From positions 1,045,001 to 1,109,000 of the forward strand of contig NZ_CP045072.1 in the NCBI RefSeq assembly GCF_009301415.1: a DNA stretch of 64,000 nucleotides, in the 5' to 3' direction. The translations under genes and the position numbers were made by a program. The notes beneath the pieces were generated by a model that worked only from the letters and a program-made list of their open reading frames with translations, did not search any database and had not been told where the DNA came from. Below are positions 1-9,391 of the stretch, in pieces. The stretch comes from Paracoccus kondratievae. Lineage in GTDB: Bacteria; Pseudomonadota; Alphaproteobacteria; Rhodobacterales; Rhodobacteraceae. Within the stretch, counting starts at the first letter, position 1, and each line of letters begins with the position of its first letter.

Positions 1-280
1 TGCCCCAATCCAGCGCGTTCTTGATGACGCCCGGATAGGTGCGGTTGTATTCCGGCGTCAGCGCCAGCACGGCGTCCGAATGCTCGGCCCGGTCCTTAAG
101 GCGCAGCACGGACTGGGGCGGATCGGCCCACAGATCCTCGTTGTAATGGGGCAGGTCTCCGATATGCAGCAAATGGAATTGCAGTCGGCCTTCGGCCAGT
201 TTCTCAAGGACTTTCATCAGCTTGTGGTTGAGCGACTCTTTGCGGAGCGAGCCAACCATAACGGCAACGGACTTGACCAT
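1..280 (-). CDS. NADPH-dependent FMN reductase family protein (3' part outside the window)
   Basis: The gene runs off the left edge, so only the first 93 codons are present. The protein starts MVKSVAVMVGSLRKESLN, the phosphate-binding GSLR-x-S-x-N pattern of flavodoxin-fold NAD(P)H:FMN/quinone reductases, and later shows the PEYN segment (LTPEYNRTYPG) that contacts the flavin ring. The family reduces FMN or quinones with NAD(P)H in the cytoplasm. The ATG is preceded by a strong GAGGAGG site about six bases upstream. It is divergent from rmuC across a 148-bp gap in which no convincing promoter was seen. Family call is firm; substrate is unknown. Confidence 0.88.
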   Translation of the reverse strand, partial: MVKSVAVMVGSLRKESLNHKLMKVLEKLAEGRLQFHLLHIGDLPHYNEDLWADPPQSVLRLKDRAEHSDAVLALTPEYNRTYPGVIKNALDWG

Positions 281-428
281 TCCCGACCTCCTCTTGTGCC
301 TTTCCAGGCTAAGCTAGGAGCGTATTCGCCCTGTGGAAAGAGGGTCCCACACTTGCATTCTTGGGGAAAAAGGTGAACAGTCGCCGACAAGCGGCGCATG
401 ACCGCGCACCGGAAAGGCACGGCATCCG

Positions 429-1889
429 ATGGGCGAGGCGGAAAAAATCCAGACATGGCTGGCGGATGCAGGCAATTTGCGACTGCTCCTGATCGGGGTG
501 CTGGTCATTTTGGCCTTTGCGCTTTTTTCGCTTTGGCGGGCCAGACGTTCGGCGGATGAGGCGGCGGCGCAAGCTGCCCGGCGCGAGGCGGAATTGCTTG
601 CACGCATTGAGGCCGAATCGGGCGAATTGCGAACGCAACTTCAGGCTGTCAGCCGGTTTGAGGCGCAGACCGAGGTCCAGAGCCAGCGCCTGCAAGAGCT
701 GATGGAAGAGCGGGATGAGTTGATCGACGCTCTGCATGGCGAACGGCAGACGATTGCGCGGCTGGAGCGTGAATTGGCCGAAACCCGGCTTGCTGCGCAA
801 AAGGACCGTGAGGCGGCCGAACGTGACATCGCCACCCTGCGAGAGTTGCGCGAAGAGATGACCGGCCAGTTTCGCCTGCTTGCGACCGAGACCCTGAAAT
901 CTCAGGGAAGTGAGATGCAAAAAACGCATGGCGAACAGCTGTCGGCGCTGCTGACCCCATTCCGCGAGCAGGTGCACCGGTTCCAGACCGAGCTTCAGGC
1001 CCGCAACAAGGCCACCGACGAGGAACGCGCCCGCCTGCGCGAACAGATCGAATACCTGCACAAACGTTCCGAAGAGATCTCGCGCGAGGCGGTGGCGCTG
1101 ACCCGCGCGCTTAAGGGTGACAGCCAGAAGCGTGGTGCCTGGGGTGAGATGATCCTTGAACGGATCCTTGAGGACTCAGGTCTGATCGCCGGCACTCATT
1201 ACGAAACGCAGGTCAGCCACCGCGATGCCGATGGCAAGCTGTGGCGGCCGGACGTAATCGTAAAAATGCCGCAGAAAAAGCTGTTGGTGATCGACAGCAA
1301 AGTGTCGCTCAATGCCTATGAAGAGGCGGTGAACACTGAGGATATGCCGACGCGCGAGGCTGCCTTGCGCCGCCATGTCGCGGCCGTCCGCACCCATGTC
1401 GCAAGCCTTGCGGCCAAGGGGTATCAGGCGCTGGATCAGGGCTCGGTTGATTATGTGCTGATGTTCATTCCGGTCGAAGGTGCTTTCTCTGAGGCGTTGC
1501 GCGTCGATCCGGATCTTGCGCGTTACGCGATGGAAAACCGCGTTGGTCTGGCCACGCCGACGACGCTGATGCTGACCCTGCGTACCGTTGATCACATCTG
1601 GACGGTCGAGCGGCGTGAAACGAATGCCATGCAGATCGCCGCCCGTGCCGGTCAGCTTTACGACAAGCTGCACGGGTTCGTTTCCTCGATCGAAGAGGTC
1701 GGCGCGGCGCTGGAGCGGGCGCAGAAAAGCCACGCCACCGCCATGGACCGGCTGACGCGCGGTCCCGGCAACGTCATCCGTCAGGCCGAGATGCTGCGCG
1801 AATTGGGCGCGCGCACCCAAAAACGCATCGGGCTGGACCATGACGGCCCGGCGCCACTGATCGAGGCACCCGGCGAGGCGGCGGAATGA
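429..1889 (+). CDS. rmuC: DNA recombination protein RmuC
   Basis: 486 aa. One membrane segment lies near residues 18-36, followed by a long charged coiled coil (about 45-220) and the conserved RmuC core with RGAWGE (235-240) and VIDSKVSLNAYE (287-298). The core is a restriction-endonuclease-like fold; in E. coli RmuC limits inversions at short inverted repeats, but its exact activity is not settled. The layout (N-terminal anchor, coiled coil, nuclease-like domain, Ala/Gly-rich tail) is normal for the family. The stop overlaps the next start in an ATGA, so the two genes are probably translated together. Confidence 0.95.
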   Translation: MGEAEKIQTWLADAGNLRLLLIGVLVILAFALFSLWRARRSADEAAAQAARREAELLARIEAESGELRTQLQAVSRFEAQTEVQSQRLQELMEERDELIDALHGERQTIARLERELAETRLAAQKDREAAERDIATLRELREEMTGQFRLLATETLKSQGSEMQKTHGEQLSALLTPFREQVHRFQTELQARNKATDEERARLREQIEYLHKRSEEISREAVALTRALKGDSQKRGAWGEMILERILEDSGLIAGTHYETQVSHRDADGKLWRPDVIVKMPQKKLLVIDSKVSLNAYEEAVNTEDMPTREAALRRHVAAVRTHVASLAAKGYQALDQGSVDYVLMFIPVEGAFSEALRVDPDLARYAMENRVGLATPTTLMLTLRTVDHIWTVERRETNAMQIAARAGQLYDKLHGFVSSIEEVGAALERAQKSHATAMDRLTRGPGNVIRQAEMLRELGARTQKRIGLDHDGPAPLIEAPGEAAE

Positions 1890-2311
1890 GCGCGACCCGC
1901 TTTGCCATCCGCACCCACGGGCCGGCCTGCTATGAGTTCACTGCCGAGGTCGCAGCCTGGCTGCGCGCGCTTGGGGCAGGGGACGGGGTCGTGACGCTGT
2001 TCGTACGCCACACCTCATGTTCACTGCTTATTCAAGAGAACGCCGACCCCGATGTTCAGCGCGATCTGCTGGCTTGGCTTGAGCGTATCGCGCCTTCGGC
2101 CGATCATCCCTCAATGGATTATCTGACGCATCGTGCCGAGGGACCGGATGATATGCCAGCCCATCTTAAGGCCGCGATCCTGCCGGTCAGCTTGCAGGTC
2201 CCGGTCGCACACGGCCGGATGGAGCTTGGCATCTGGCAGGGGATTTATCTTGTCGAACATCGCGCCCGCCCGCACCTGCGTGAAGTGGCGGCGCATTTTC
2301 AGGCAGGGTAA
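1886..2311 (+). CDS. YjbQ / UPF0047 family protein
   Basis: 141 aa, the normal size for the family. It carries RHTSCSLLIQENAD (41-54) and the C-terminal WQGIYLVEHR (117-126), which with the ILPVSLQVPVAHGRMELG stretch forms the UPF0047 signature. Family members from E. coli and Thermotoga have weak thiamine-phosphate synthase activity and can rescue thiE mutants, but the physiological role is unclear. The start overlaps the rmuC stop by four bases. No thiamine genes are near, so the context does not support a dedicated thiamine role here. Confidence 0.9.
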   Translation: MSATRFAIRTHGPACYEFTAEVAAWLRALGAGDGVVTLFVRHTSCSLLIQENADPDVQRDLLAWLERIAPSADHPSMDYLTHRAEGPDDMPAHLKAAILPVSLQVPVAHGRMELGIWQGIYLVEHRARPHLREVAAHFQAG

Positions 2312-2425
2312 GAGCGTTATTTCAAACAGGGCCAGACAGGTGCCCGGGCGATGGGAAAACCCTTTTCCTGACGGTCCGGATATGGAAACCTGTAATCTGG
2401 ACGACAGGGATTCACAGGGCAGGGC

Positions 2426-3295
2426 ATGGCCTCAGGAAACCGATCTCAGACGGCTCAGGGCCTTACCCTGATTACGCCTCCGTTTGCCTATGCGGTGTTG
2501 GTTCTGGCCGCGCCGCTGCTGACCATTCTGGCCTATTCCTTTTTCAAGGATGGCTATCTGACGGTAATCCGTGAATTTACGCTGGAAAATTACAGCACCG
2601 TCTGGGCAGACCCGATCTTTCACCGCATCATGCTGCGTTCGCTGGTGGTGGCGGCGCTGGTGACGCTGGTCACCGTGGTGCTTGCCTTTCCGGTCGCCTA
2701 TTTCCTGTCCTTTGTGGTCGCGCCGCAACGCAAGTCGATGTGGCTGTTTCTGATCACGATCCCGTTCTGGACCAGCTACCTGATCCGGGTTTTCCTGTGG
2801 AAGGTGATCCTTGGTTATAACGGTGTCATCAATTCGGGGCTCAAGACGCTGGGGATCATTGAGCAGCCGCTGACCTTTATCCTTTATAACGTCAATTCGA
2901 TGGTGATCACGCTGGCGCATGCCTATGCCCCGTTTGCGATCCTGCCGATCTTTATCGCGCTGGAAAAGATCGACCGCTCGTTGCTGGAGGCCGGGCGCGA
3001 TCTTGGCGAAAGCCGGGCCATGACCTTTTGGCGGGTGACCCTGCCGCTGGCGATGCCCGGGGTGGTGGCAGCGTCGCTGATCGTCTTTATCCCGACCATC
3101 GGCGATTACGTCACCCCGGCACTGATCGGCGGGGGCAAGATCCCGATGATCGCCAATATGATCCAGGCGCAGATGCTTGATCTCGACAACCGGCCGCTTG
3201 GCTCGGCGCTGGCGGTCACGGCCATGCTGATTGTCGCGCTGATCAGCCTGATCTTTCTTGCACTGAACTGGCGTTTCCTGAAGGTGCGGCAATGA
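2426..3295 (+). CDS. ABC transporter permease, PotB-like (spermidine/putrescine type)
   Basis: 289 aa with about six membrane segments and the EAA cytoplasmic loop EAGRDLGESRAMTFWR (188-203) that docks on the ATPase. The sequence style (SFFKDGYLTVIREFTLENY, NYVTPALIGG-like C-terminal part) is that of PotB/PotH permeases for polyamines and related small organic cations. It overlaps the next permease by ATGA and begins a three-gene set permease-permease-ATPase. No periplasmic binding protein gene is adjacent, so the substrate cannot be deduced. The ribosome site (CAGGGCAGGGC) is weak. Confidence 0.9.
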   Translation: MASGNRSQTAQGLTLITPPFAYAVLVLAAPLLTILAYSFFKDGYLTVIREFTLENYSTVWADPIFHRIMLRSLVVAALVTLVTVVLAFPVAYFLSFVVAPQRKSMWLFLITIPFWTSYLIRVFLWKVILGYNGVINSGLKTLGIIEQPLTFILYNVNSMVITLAHAYAPFAILPIFIALEKIDRSLLEAGRDLGESRAMTFWRVTLPLAMPGVVAASLIVFIPTIGDYVTPALIGGGKIPMIANMIQAQMLDLDNRPLGSALAVTAMLIVALISLIFLALNWRFLKVRQ

Positions 3296-4098
3296 AGGGC
3301 CGGGGCCTGCGCGCCTATGCGCTGATCTATCTGCTGTTTCTTTATGCGCCGATCCTGCTGTTGCCGATCTTTGCCTTTAACTCGGGTACGGTAATTGCTT
3401 TTCCGCTGCGCGGGATTACGACCGAATGGTTCGCACAGATGTGGGGCAATGCCTCGTTGCGTCGCGCACTGTTCAACTCGCTGACCATCGCGGTCAGCTC
3501 GTCGGTCCTTGCGACCTGCCTTGGCATTTTTGCCGCGCGGGCCTCGACCCGGTTCGAGTTCCCGGGCAAGGGGCCGATCATGGGCCTGATCATGCTGCCG
3601 CTGGTCCTGCCCGAGATCATCGTTTCGATCTCGCTTCTGGTTGTGCTCTTGTCGCTTGGGGTCAAGCTCAGCGTGCTGACGGTCATTATCGGCCATACGC
3701 TGATCTGCATGCCCTATGCGACGGTGATCTTGTCGACGGCCTTCAACTCGCTTGACCGTTCGCTGGAAGAAGCGGCCTATGATCTTGGCGAGACGCGCTG
3801 GAGCGCCTTTCGACTGGTGATCCTGCCGCTGGTCATGCCGGGCATCATCTCATCGCTGCTGATGAGCTTTACGATCAGCCTTGATGAATTCATCATCGCC
3901 TTTTTCCTCGCCGGGAATGAACCGACGCTGCCGACCTATATCTTCAGCCAGCTGCGATTCCCCAAGCAGATTCCGGCGATCATGGCCCTGGGCACGGTCC
4001 TGGTGCTTTTGTCGGTCGTGTTGCTGACCATCGCCGAATATTTCCGCCGCCGTGGTATTGCCCGGACCGGCGCCAAGGATACCGGAGGCTTCCTGTGA
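3292..4098 (+). CDS. ABC transporter permease, PotC-like
   Basis: 268 aa, six predicted membrane segments, EAA loop at 160-184 (EAAYDLGETRWSAFRLVILP). It should pair with the preceding PotB-like protein in the inner membrane to form the translocation pore for a polyamine-like substrate. C-terminal segment ends in a basic tail (YFRRRGIARTGAKD). Starts inside the previous stop codon and ends by overlapping the GTG of the ATPase gene, so the three genes form one tightly coupled unit. Confidence 0.9.
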   Translation: MKGRGLRAYALIYLLFLYAPILLLPIFAFNSGTVIAFPLRGITTEWFAQMWGNASLRRALFNSLTIAVSSSVLATCLGIFAARASTRFEFPGKGPIMGLIMLPLVLPEIIVSISLLVVLLSLGVKLSVLTVIIGHTLICMPYATVILSTAFNSLDRSLEEAAYDLGETRWSAFRLVILPLVMPGIISSLLMSFTISLDEFIIAFFLAGNEPTLPTYIFSQLRFPKQIPAIMALGTVLVLLSVVLLTIAEYFRRRGIARTGAKDTGGFL

Positions 4099-5249
4099 CC
4101 ACCCCGAAAAGCTCCACCGCCCATCGCGCCTCTGTAGCCGGCGCGAAGCCGATGATCGAATGCCGGGGGGTGCAGAAACATTATGGCGATTATCATGCGC
4201 TGCGGGGGATCGACCTGACCATTCGTGCAGGCGAATTCTTTTCGCTGCTTGGCCCCTCGGGCTGTGGCAAGACCACGCTTTTGCGCACAATTGCGGGTTT
4301 TGAGGATATTTCCTCAGGCGCGGTGCTGATTGATGGGCAGGACATGGAGGGCGTGCCCGCAAACCGCCGCCCGACAAACATGGTCTTTCAGTCCTATGCG
4401 ATCTTTCCCCATCTGACTGTCGCCGAGAATGTGGGTTTCGGGCTGCGCCGTGATCCCCGCTCGCGCACTGAGAAGGCCGCTGCGGTCGAAGAGGCGCTAG
4501 AGATGGTCGGCCTGAAAGGATATGGTGCGCGCGCGAGCCACGCGCTTTCTGGCGGGCAGCGTCAGCGGGTGGCGCTGGCACGGGCGCTGATCCTTAAGCC
4601 CAAGGTGCTGCTGCTTGACGAGCCGCTTTCGGCGCTGGATCGCAAGATGCGCGAGCAGATGCAGGTCGAGTTGATCAAGCTGCAGCGTCAGGTCGGCATC
4701 ACCTTTGTCCTTGTCACCCATGACCAGGAAGAGGCGCTGGTCATGTCTGACCGTATCGCCGTCATGTTCGAGGGCCAGATCGCCCAGCTTGACGGGCCCG
4801 AGGCGCTTTACGCCCGTCCGACCAGCCGCCGGGTCGCGAATTTCATCGGGGTGATGAACTTTCTGCCGGCGCGGGTGCTGGGTGAAACCGCCGATGCAGT
4901 GCAGATCGAGGCCCCGGGACTGGGGCGGGTCGATATTCCCATGGCGAATGTCAGCCGTGCCGATCCGGGGGATGAGGGCCCTTCGGTCGGGTTCCGGCCC
5001 GAGGCGGTGTCTCTGATCGCCCCTGGGGCTCAGGGGGCAAATCGCGTTGCCGAAGGGGTGATCGACGAGGTCGTCTATTACGGGGACATGACCTATTACG
5101 ACGTCCGTCTGGATGGATCTGGCAGCTTTGACGGCAAGGCCCGCCCGGTCCGAATCGCCATGCGAAACGTTTTTGGCCGCGAGGTCCAGGATGTCGGGAC
5201 CCGCGCGAATGTGAGCTGGTCCCCCGGGTCTCTGGTGCTTTTCCGCTGA
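4095..5249 (+). CDS. ABC transporter ATP-binding protein, PotA-like
   Basis: 384 aa. Walker A GPSGCGKTT (53-61), Q-loop Q99, signature LSGGQ (151-155), Walker B VLLLDEP (171-177), switch histidine in LVTHD (H209), and a C-terminal TOBE-type region after about residue 280, as in PotA/FbpC-type ATPases. It drives the two upstream permeases. The start is a GTG that overlaps the permease stop (GTGA). After the stop there is a 96-bp gap before the next gene. Family certain, polyamine specificity only inferred. Confidence 0.92.
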   Translation: MTTPKSSTAHRASVAGAKPMIECRGVQKHYGDYHALRGIDLTIRAGEFFSLLGPSGCGKTTLLRTIAGFEDISSGAVLIDGQDMEGVPANRRPTNMVFQSYAIFPHLTVAENVGFGLRRDPRSRTEKAAAVEEALEMVGLKGYGARASHALSGGQRQRVALARALILKPKVLLLDEPLSALDRKMREQMQVELIKLQRQVGITFVLVTHDQEEALVMSDRIAVMFEGQIAQLDGPEALYARPTSRRVANFIGVMNFLPARVLGETADAVQIEAPGLGRVDIPMANVSRADPGDEGPSVGFRPEAVSLIAPGAQGANRVAEGVIDEVVYYGDMTYYDVRLDGSGSFDGKARPVRIAMRNVFGREVQDVGTRANVSWSPGSLVLFR

Positions 5250-5345
5250 ATCTCTTTTTCTGAAAGCGGCAATCCGCCGACGCGATTTGCGGCCGGTTTC
5301 GGCGCGTGCCACAACTTGGGCACAACACAACCAACGGAGATCAAG

Positions 5346-5765
5346 ATGATCGCACGTTTCGCAACCGTGTCCGCTCTGGCCCTGGGCCTGTCCGCTGGCA
5401 TCGCGCTGGCGCAAGAAGCTGCCCCGGCCGCCCCGGAGGCACCTGCCGCCATCCCGGGCCAGGACGCCGGTGCTGCTTATGAAAGCGCGCGCAACCAGCT
5501 GGGTGTGCTGAGCTATTGCCAGGAAAAAGGCTATATCGACGGCAAGGCTGTCGAGGTTCAGACCAAACTGCTGGCGATGATCCCGGCCGGTGACACCGCC
5601 AAGGGCGACGCCGCCGAAGCCAAAGGCAAAGAAGGCACCGTGTCGGCCATGGGTGTCGAGCGTTCGCTGTCGGACGCCGCCAAGGAACAGAACACCACCG
5701 AAGAGGCGCTCTGCAAGCAAATGGACGGCCTGCTGCAGCAACTCGCGTCGCAGGTTCCGGCCTGA
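5346..5765 (+). CDS. Small secreted protein of unknown function
   Basis: 139 aa when started at the ATG behind CGGAG; an in-frame GTG-like upstream start would put a nonsense extension before the signal peptide. Residues 1-22 form a Sec signal peptide ending ALA before QE. The mature part is Ala/Pro rich at first, then contains SARNQLGVLSYCQEKGYIDG and two cysteines (C58, C123) that could form a disulfide in the periplasm. I recall similar rhodobacterial proteins being labelled 'pore-forming ESAT-6 family', but I cannot verify that label. Single gene followed by a strong terminator. Confidence 0.75.
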   Translation: MIARFATVSALALGLSAGIALAQEAAPAAPEAPAAIPGQDAGAAYESARNQLGVLSYCQEKGYIDGKAVEVQTKLLAMIPAGDTAKGDAAEAKGKEGTVSAMGVERSLSDAAKEQNTTEEALCKQMDGLLQQLASQVPA

Positions 5766-5813
5766 TCTTGCTGGAATGACAGGAAAGGGGGGCAGTCGCT
5801 CGCCCTCCGCCTC

Positions 5814-5841
5814 TGGCCGGTCCCTTCGGGCCGGCCATTTT
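5814..5841 (+). terminator. Intrinsic terminator after the small secreted protein
   Basis: Ten-base stem TGGCCGGTCC / GGGCCGGCCA with a CTTC loop, followed directly by TTTTC. It also lies just beyond the stop of the opposing YjbR-family gene and may serve both. Confidence 0.8.
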
Positions 5842-5853
5842 CATTTCCGGGGA

Positions 5854-6195
5854 TTACAACGGGGGCAGGCTTGCCTGTACCTTTTTGGTCAGTGCACCCC
5901 GCACCAACCGGTACGAGTGGCGGATGCGATGCGCCAGCTCATCTGGGGCCGAATCAAGCGGCATCGCCACCCAGCTGCGGTGCATATAGGGCGCCCGGTC
6001 AGCGACCCCGGTCTCGATCAGGAATTCGGCAACCTCGATACTGTCGGTCTTGACCGAAACATGGGTGCCGACCGCACCGGTCAGGGCAAAGATCTTGCCC
6101 GCCACCTTCCAGCAGTCATGGCCGCCACCCCAAGGGTCGGACCATTCGGCCCCGGGCTGTGCGGCACAGATTTCATTGACCAGATCTCGGCTCAT
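5854..6195 (-). CDS. MmcQ/YjbR family protein
   Basis: 113 aa from the ATG at the 3' end of this interval; the frame is open further upstream but the extension lacks family similarity. HDCWKVAGKIFA (26-37), VSVKTD (46-51) and PYMHRSWVAM (69-78) are typical of the YjbR/CyaY-like fold, which binds DNA or acts as an adaptor in some members. No biochemical role is established for the family. It is convergent with the secreted-protein gene and divergent from cysS. Confidence 0.85.
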   Translation of the reverse strand: MSRDLVNEICAAQPGAEWSDPWGGGHDCWKVAGKIFALTGAVGTHVSVKTDSIEVAEFLIETGVADRAPYMHRSWVAMPLDSAPDELAHRIRHSYRLVRGALTKKVQASLPPL

Positions 6196-6350
6196 GAAAT
6201 GAGTTTTGCAGCCTCTCTTGGCAGAGGCAAGGCAATGGTTTAAGGCGGGCGCATGAAGGCAGGAACCGCCACTATCCGTTGCACCATTACCGGCTGAAAT
6301 TTCAGGCGGGCGGTTCATGGTGACCTGACGACGCCCGCAAAGGGGAAGTC

Positions 6351-7739
6351 ATGGTCGAAATCAGGCTGACGAACACCAGAACACGCCGAAAAGAGCTTTT
6401 TCGGCCTATAGATGCGCAGAATGTGCGCCTGTATCTGTGCGGCCCGACAGTCTATGACCGCGCGCATCTGGGTAATGCCCGGCCGGTGGTGGTGATCGAC
6501 GTTCTGGTGCGGCTTTTGCGCCACGCTTATGGCACGGATCACGTGACCTATGTGCGCAACTTCACCGATGTTGATGACAAGATCAACGCGACCGCTCTGG
6601 CTCGCAAAGAGGCTGGCGCGCCCGGTACTTTGGAAGAGCTGATCCGCGAGCGCACGCATGAGACAATCGGCTGGTATCACGCCGATATGGACGCGCTTGG
6701 CGCACTGCGCCCGGATCATGAACCGCGCGCGACGGATTACATCGGCGAGATGGTCCTGATGATCGAGACGCTGATCAAGGGCGGTCATGCTTATGCGCGG
6801 GACGGGCACGTGCTGTTCCGGGTGCGCAGCTTTGCTGATTACGGCCAGCTCTCGGGGCGCTCGGTTGATGATATGATCGCCGGGGCACGGGTCGAGGTCG
6901 CACCCTTTAAAGAAGATCCGATGGATTTCGTCCTGTGGAAGCCGTCGGACGATGATCTGCCGGGCTGGGACAGCCCCTGGGGACGTGGGCGGCCGGGCTG
7001 GCATATCGAATGCTCGGCCATGTCCTATGAGCTTTTGGGGGAAAGCTTTGACATCCATGCCGGTGGGATCGACCTGCAATTCCCCCATCATGAGAATGAG
7101 ATCGCGCAAAGCTGCTGCGCCCATCCGCATGGCGATTTTGCCCGTGTCTGGCTGCATAATGAGATGTTGCAGGTCGAAGGCAGGAAAATGTCCAAGAGCT
7201 TGGGTAATTTCTTTACCGTCCGCGATCTGCTGGATCAGAGCATCCCGGGTGAGGTGATCCGCTTTGTCCTGCTGTCGACCCATTATCGCAAACCGATGGA
7301 CTGGACTGCCGAAAAGGCCCGCGAGGCCGAGGCAGTTCTGCGTCGCTGGCGCGGGCTTGTCGCGGGGATCGACCCCGCGCCCAGCCCGGCCCCCGCTGTC
7401 ATCGCTGCGCTTGCTGATGACCTTAATACCGCGGGGGCAATTGCGGCCTTGCACGAGCTTGCAGGTCGGGGCGACGGCCCGGGCTTGCTGGCAGGGGCGC
7501 AGATGCTGGGTCTTTTGACCGATGAACTGGGCGATTGGATTACCTCTGGTCCTGACCTTTCGGACCTTGCCGAGCGTATGACCGCGCTGCGGGCCGAGGC
7601 CAAGGCCAGCAAGGACTTCTCGGCGGTCGATGCGCTCAAGCAAAGCCTGATTGCTGCGGGGGTCGAGGTCCGCATGGGTCCCTTGGGGGTCGAGCTTTTG
7701 CCCGGCCCGGATTTTGACGCAGCAAAACTGCCGCAATGA
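6351..7739 (+). CDS. cysS: Cysteine--tRNA ligase
   Basis: 462 aa class I synthetase charging tRNA-Cys. HIGH-type motif HLGN (39-42), KMSKS (279-283), and the zinc ligands C30, C221 (in GWHIECS), H246 and E250 that give cysteine specificity without editing. Start chosen at the ATG behind GGGGAAG. The stop overlaps the cimA start by ATGA, and cimA overlaps the third gene likewise, so cysS heads a three-gene unit. Confidence 0.97.
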   Translation: MVEIRLTNTRTRRKELFRPIDAQNVRLYLCGPTVYDRAHLGNARPVVVIDVLVRLLRHAYGTDHVTYVRNFTDVDDKINATALARKEAGAPGTLEELIRERTHETIGWYHADMDALGALRPDHEPRATDYIGEMVLMIETLIKGGHAYARDGHVLFRVRSFADYGQLSGRSVDDMIAGARVEVAPFKEDPMDFVLWKPSDDDLPGWDSPWGRGRPGWHIECSAMSYELLGESFDIHAGGIDLQFPHHENEIAQSCCAHPHGDFARVWLHNEMLQVEGRKMSKSLGNFFTVRDLLDQSIPGEVIRFVLLSTHYRKPMDWTAEKAREAEAVLRRWRGLVAGIDPAPSPAPAVIAALADDLNTAGAIAALHELAGRGDGPGLLAGAQMLGLLTDELGDWITSGPDLSDLAERMTALRAEAKASKDFSAVDALKQSLIAAGVEVRMGPLGVELLPGPDFDAAKLPQ

Positions 7740-9391
7740 CCGATCAGCCAGCCAAAGGGGTTGCCCCGATGACGCGCCAGCGCCTTTACATCTATGACAC
7801 CACGCTTCGCGACGGGCAGCAGACCCAGGGCGTGCAATTCTCGGCGGCAGAAAAGGCCGAGATCGCGCAGATGCTGGACCGGCTGGGTGTCGACTACATC
7901 GAGGGCGGCTGGCCGGGCGCCAATCCGACTGACAGCGACTTTTTTGCCCAGGCTCCTGCGACCCGCGCGATCATGACCGCCTTTGGCATGACCAAGCGTG
8001 CCGGACGCTCGGCCGAGAATGATGATGTGCTGGCGGCGGTGATGAATGCGGGCACGCGGGCGGTCTGTCTTGTCGGCAAGACCCACCCCTTTCACGTCCG
8101 CGAGGCGCTGGGAATCTCGCTTGAAGATAACCTCGACAATATCCGCGCCTCGGTTGCGCATGTTGTGGCGGCTGGCCGCGAGGCGCTGTTTGACGCCGAA
8201 CATTTCTTTGATGGCTACGCGGATGACCCGGACTATACCCTGGCCTGCCTGCAGGCGGCGCTTGAGGCCGGGGCGCGCTGGATCGTGCTTTGCGACACGA
8301 ATGGCGGCACTTTGCCTGACCGGGTCGGGCAGGTGACGCGCGCCGTTATCGCCGCCGGGATTCCCGGTGAACGGCTGGGCATCCATTGCCACGATGATAC
8401 CGGAAATGCCGTTGCCTGCACGCTGGCCGCCATCGACGCCGGTGCGCGGCAGGTGCAGGGAACGCTGAACGGTCTGGGCGAGCGTTGTGGCAATGCAAGC
8501 CTGACCAGCATCATTCCGACGCTTCTGCTGAAAGAACCCTATCGTTCGGTGCTGGAAACGGGTGTCTCGGTCGAGGGGCTGGCCGGGCTGACCCGTCTTT
8601 CACGTCGTCTGGACGAAATCCTGAACCGCCCGCCTGCGCGGCCCGCGCCCTATGTCGGCACCTCGGCATTTGCCCATAAGGCCGGGCTGCATGCCAGCGC
8701 CATCCTGAAAAACCCCGCGACTTATGAGCATGTCGATCCCGCGACCGTCGGGAACGAGCGGATCATCCCCATGTCGAACCAGGCTGGGCAATCGAACCTG
8801 CGCGCCCGTCTTGCTGATGCCGGTATCGAGGTTGGCCGTGACGATCCGGCCCTGGCCCGCATCCTGGATATGGTCAAGATGCGTGAAGACGCCGGCTATG
8901 CCTATGACGGCGCGCAGGCGAGTTTTGAGCTGCTGGCCCTGTCGGAACTGGGGCGGATGCAGCATTACTTTACCGTTGAGCGTTACCGCGTCACGGTCGA
9001 GCGGCGGCGCAACGCCCTTGGCAAGCGCATATCGGTGTCCGAGGCGGTGGTTGTTGTCCAGATCGGCGGTGCGCGCATGCTTTCGGTCAGTGAAAGCGTC
9101 GATGCCGAGGGGCATGACCGCGGCCCGGTGAACGCGCTATGGCGCGCGCTGGCCAAGGATCTTGGCCCCTATCAGTCGGCCATCGACGACATGCATCTGG
9201 TCGATTTCCGCGTCCGTATCACCGGAGAGGGGGTCGAGGCGACAACGCGTGTCATCATCGACAGTGCCGATGCCCATGGCAACCGCTGGTCGACTGTCGG
9301 TGTCTCGCCGAATATCGTCGATGCCAGCTTTGAGGCGCTGGTTGATGCCATCCGCTGGAAACTGATCCGTGACGGGGTCGCGCCGGCATGA
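7736..9391 (+). CDS. cimA: (R)-citramalate synthase
   Basis: 551 aa. Condenses acetyl-CoA and pyruvate to citramalate, opening the threonine-independent route to 2-oxobutyrate and isoleucine. Catalytic [10 protein letters not shown] (21-30), metal-binding HCHDDTGN (217-224) and GLGERCGNA (246-254) belong to the DRE-TIM barrel; the C-terminal 120 residues form the LeuA dimer/regulatory domain for isoleucine feedback. DGQQT rather than DGEQS at the motif separates it from 2-isopropylmalate synthase, which is present separately in this window. A second Met (residue 12) is a possible start. Confidence 0.95.
   Translation: MTDQPAKGVAPMTRQRLYIYDTTLRDGQQTQGVQFSAAEKAEIAQMLDRLGVDYIEGGWPGANPTDSDFFAQAPATRAIMTAFGMTKRAGRSAENDDVLAAVMNAGTRAVCLVGKTHPFHVREALGISLEDNLDNIRASVAHVVAAGREALFDAEHFFDGYADDPDYTLACLQAALEAGARWIVLCDTNGGTLPDRVGQVTRAVIAAGIPGERLGIHCHDDTGNAVACTLAAIDAGARQVQGTLNGLGERCGNASLTSIIPTLLLKEPYRSVLETGVSVEGLAGLTRLSRRLDEILNRPPARPAPYVGTSAFAHKAGLHASAILKNPATYEHVDPATVGNERIIPMSNQAGQSNLRARLADAGIEVGRDDPALARILDMVKMREDAGYAYDGAQASFELLALSELGRMQHYFTVERYRVTVERRRNALGKRISVSEAVVVVQIGGARMLSVSESVDAEGHDRGPVNALWRALAKDLGPYQSAIDDMHLVDFRVRITGEGVEATTRVIIDSADAHGNRWSTVGVSPNIVDASFEALVDAIRWKLIRDGVAPA

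Noticed and set aside
2432..3292. Minus-strand open frame of 286 codons opposite the PotB-like gene
   Set aside because: Arg/Asp/Gln/His-rich composition typical of antisense of a hydrophobic protein; the permease is unmistakable.
6253..6297. 14-codon ORF (MKAGTATIRCTITG) upstream of cysS as a possible cysteine leader
   Set aside because: Only one cysteine codon, poor ribosome site, no competing stems and no T-rich terminator before cysS.
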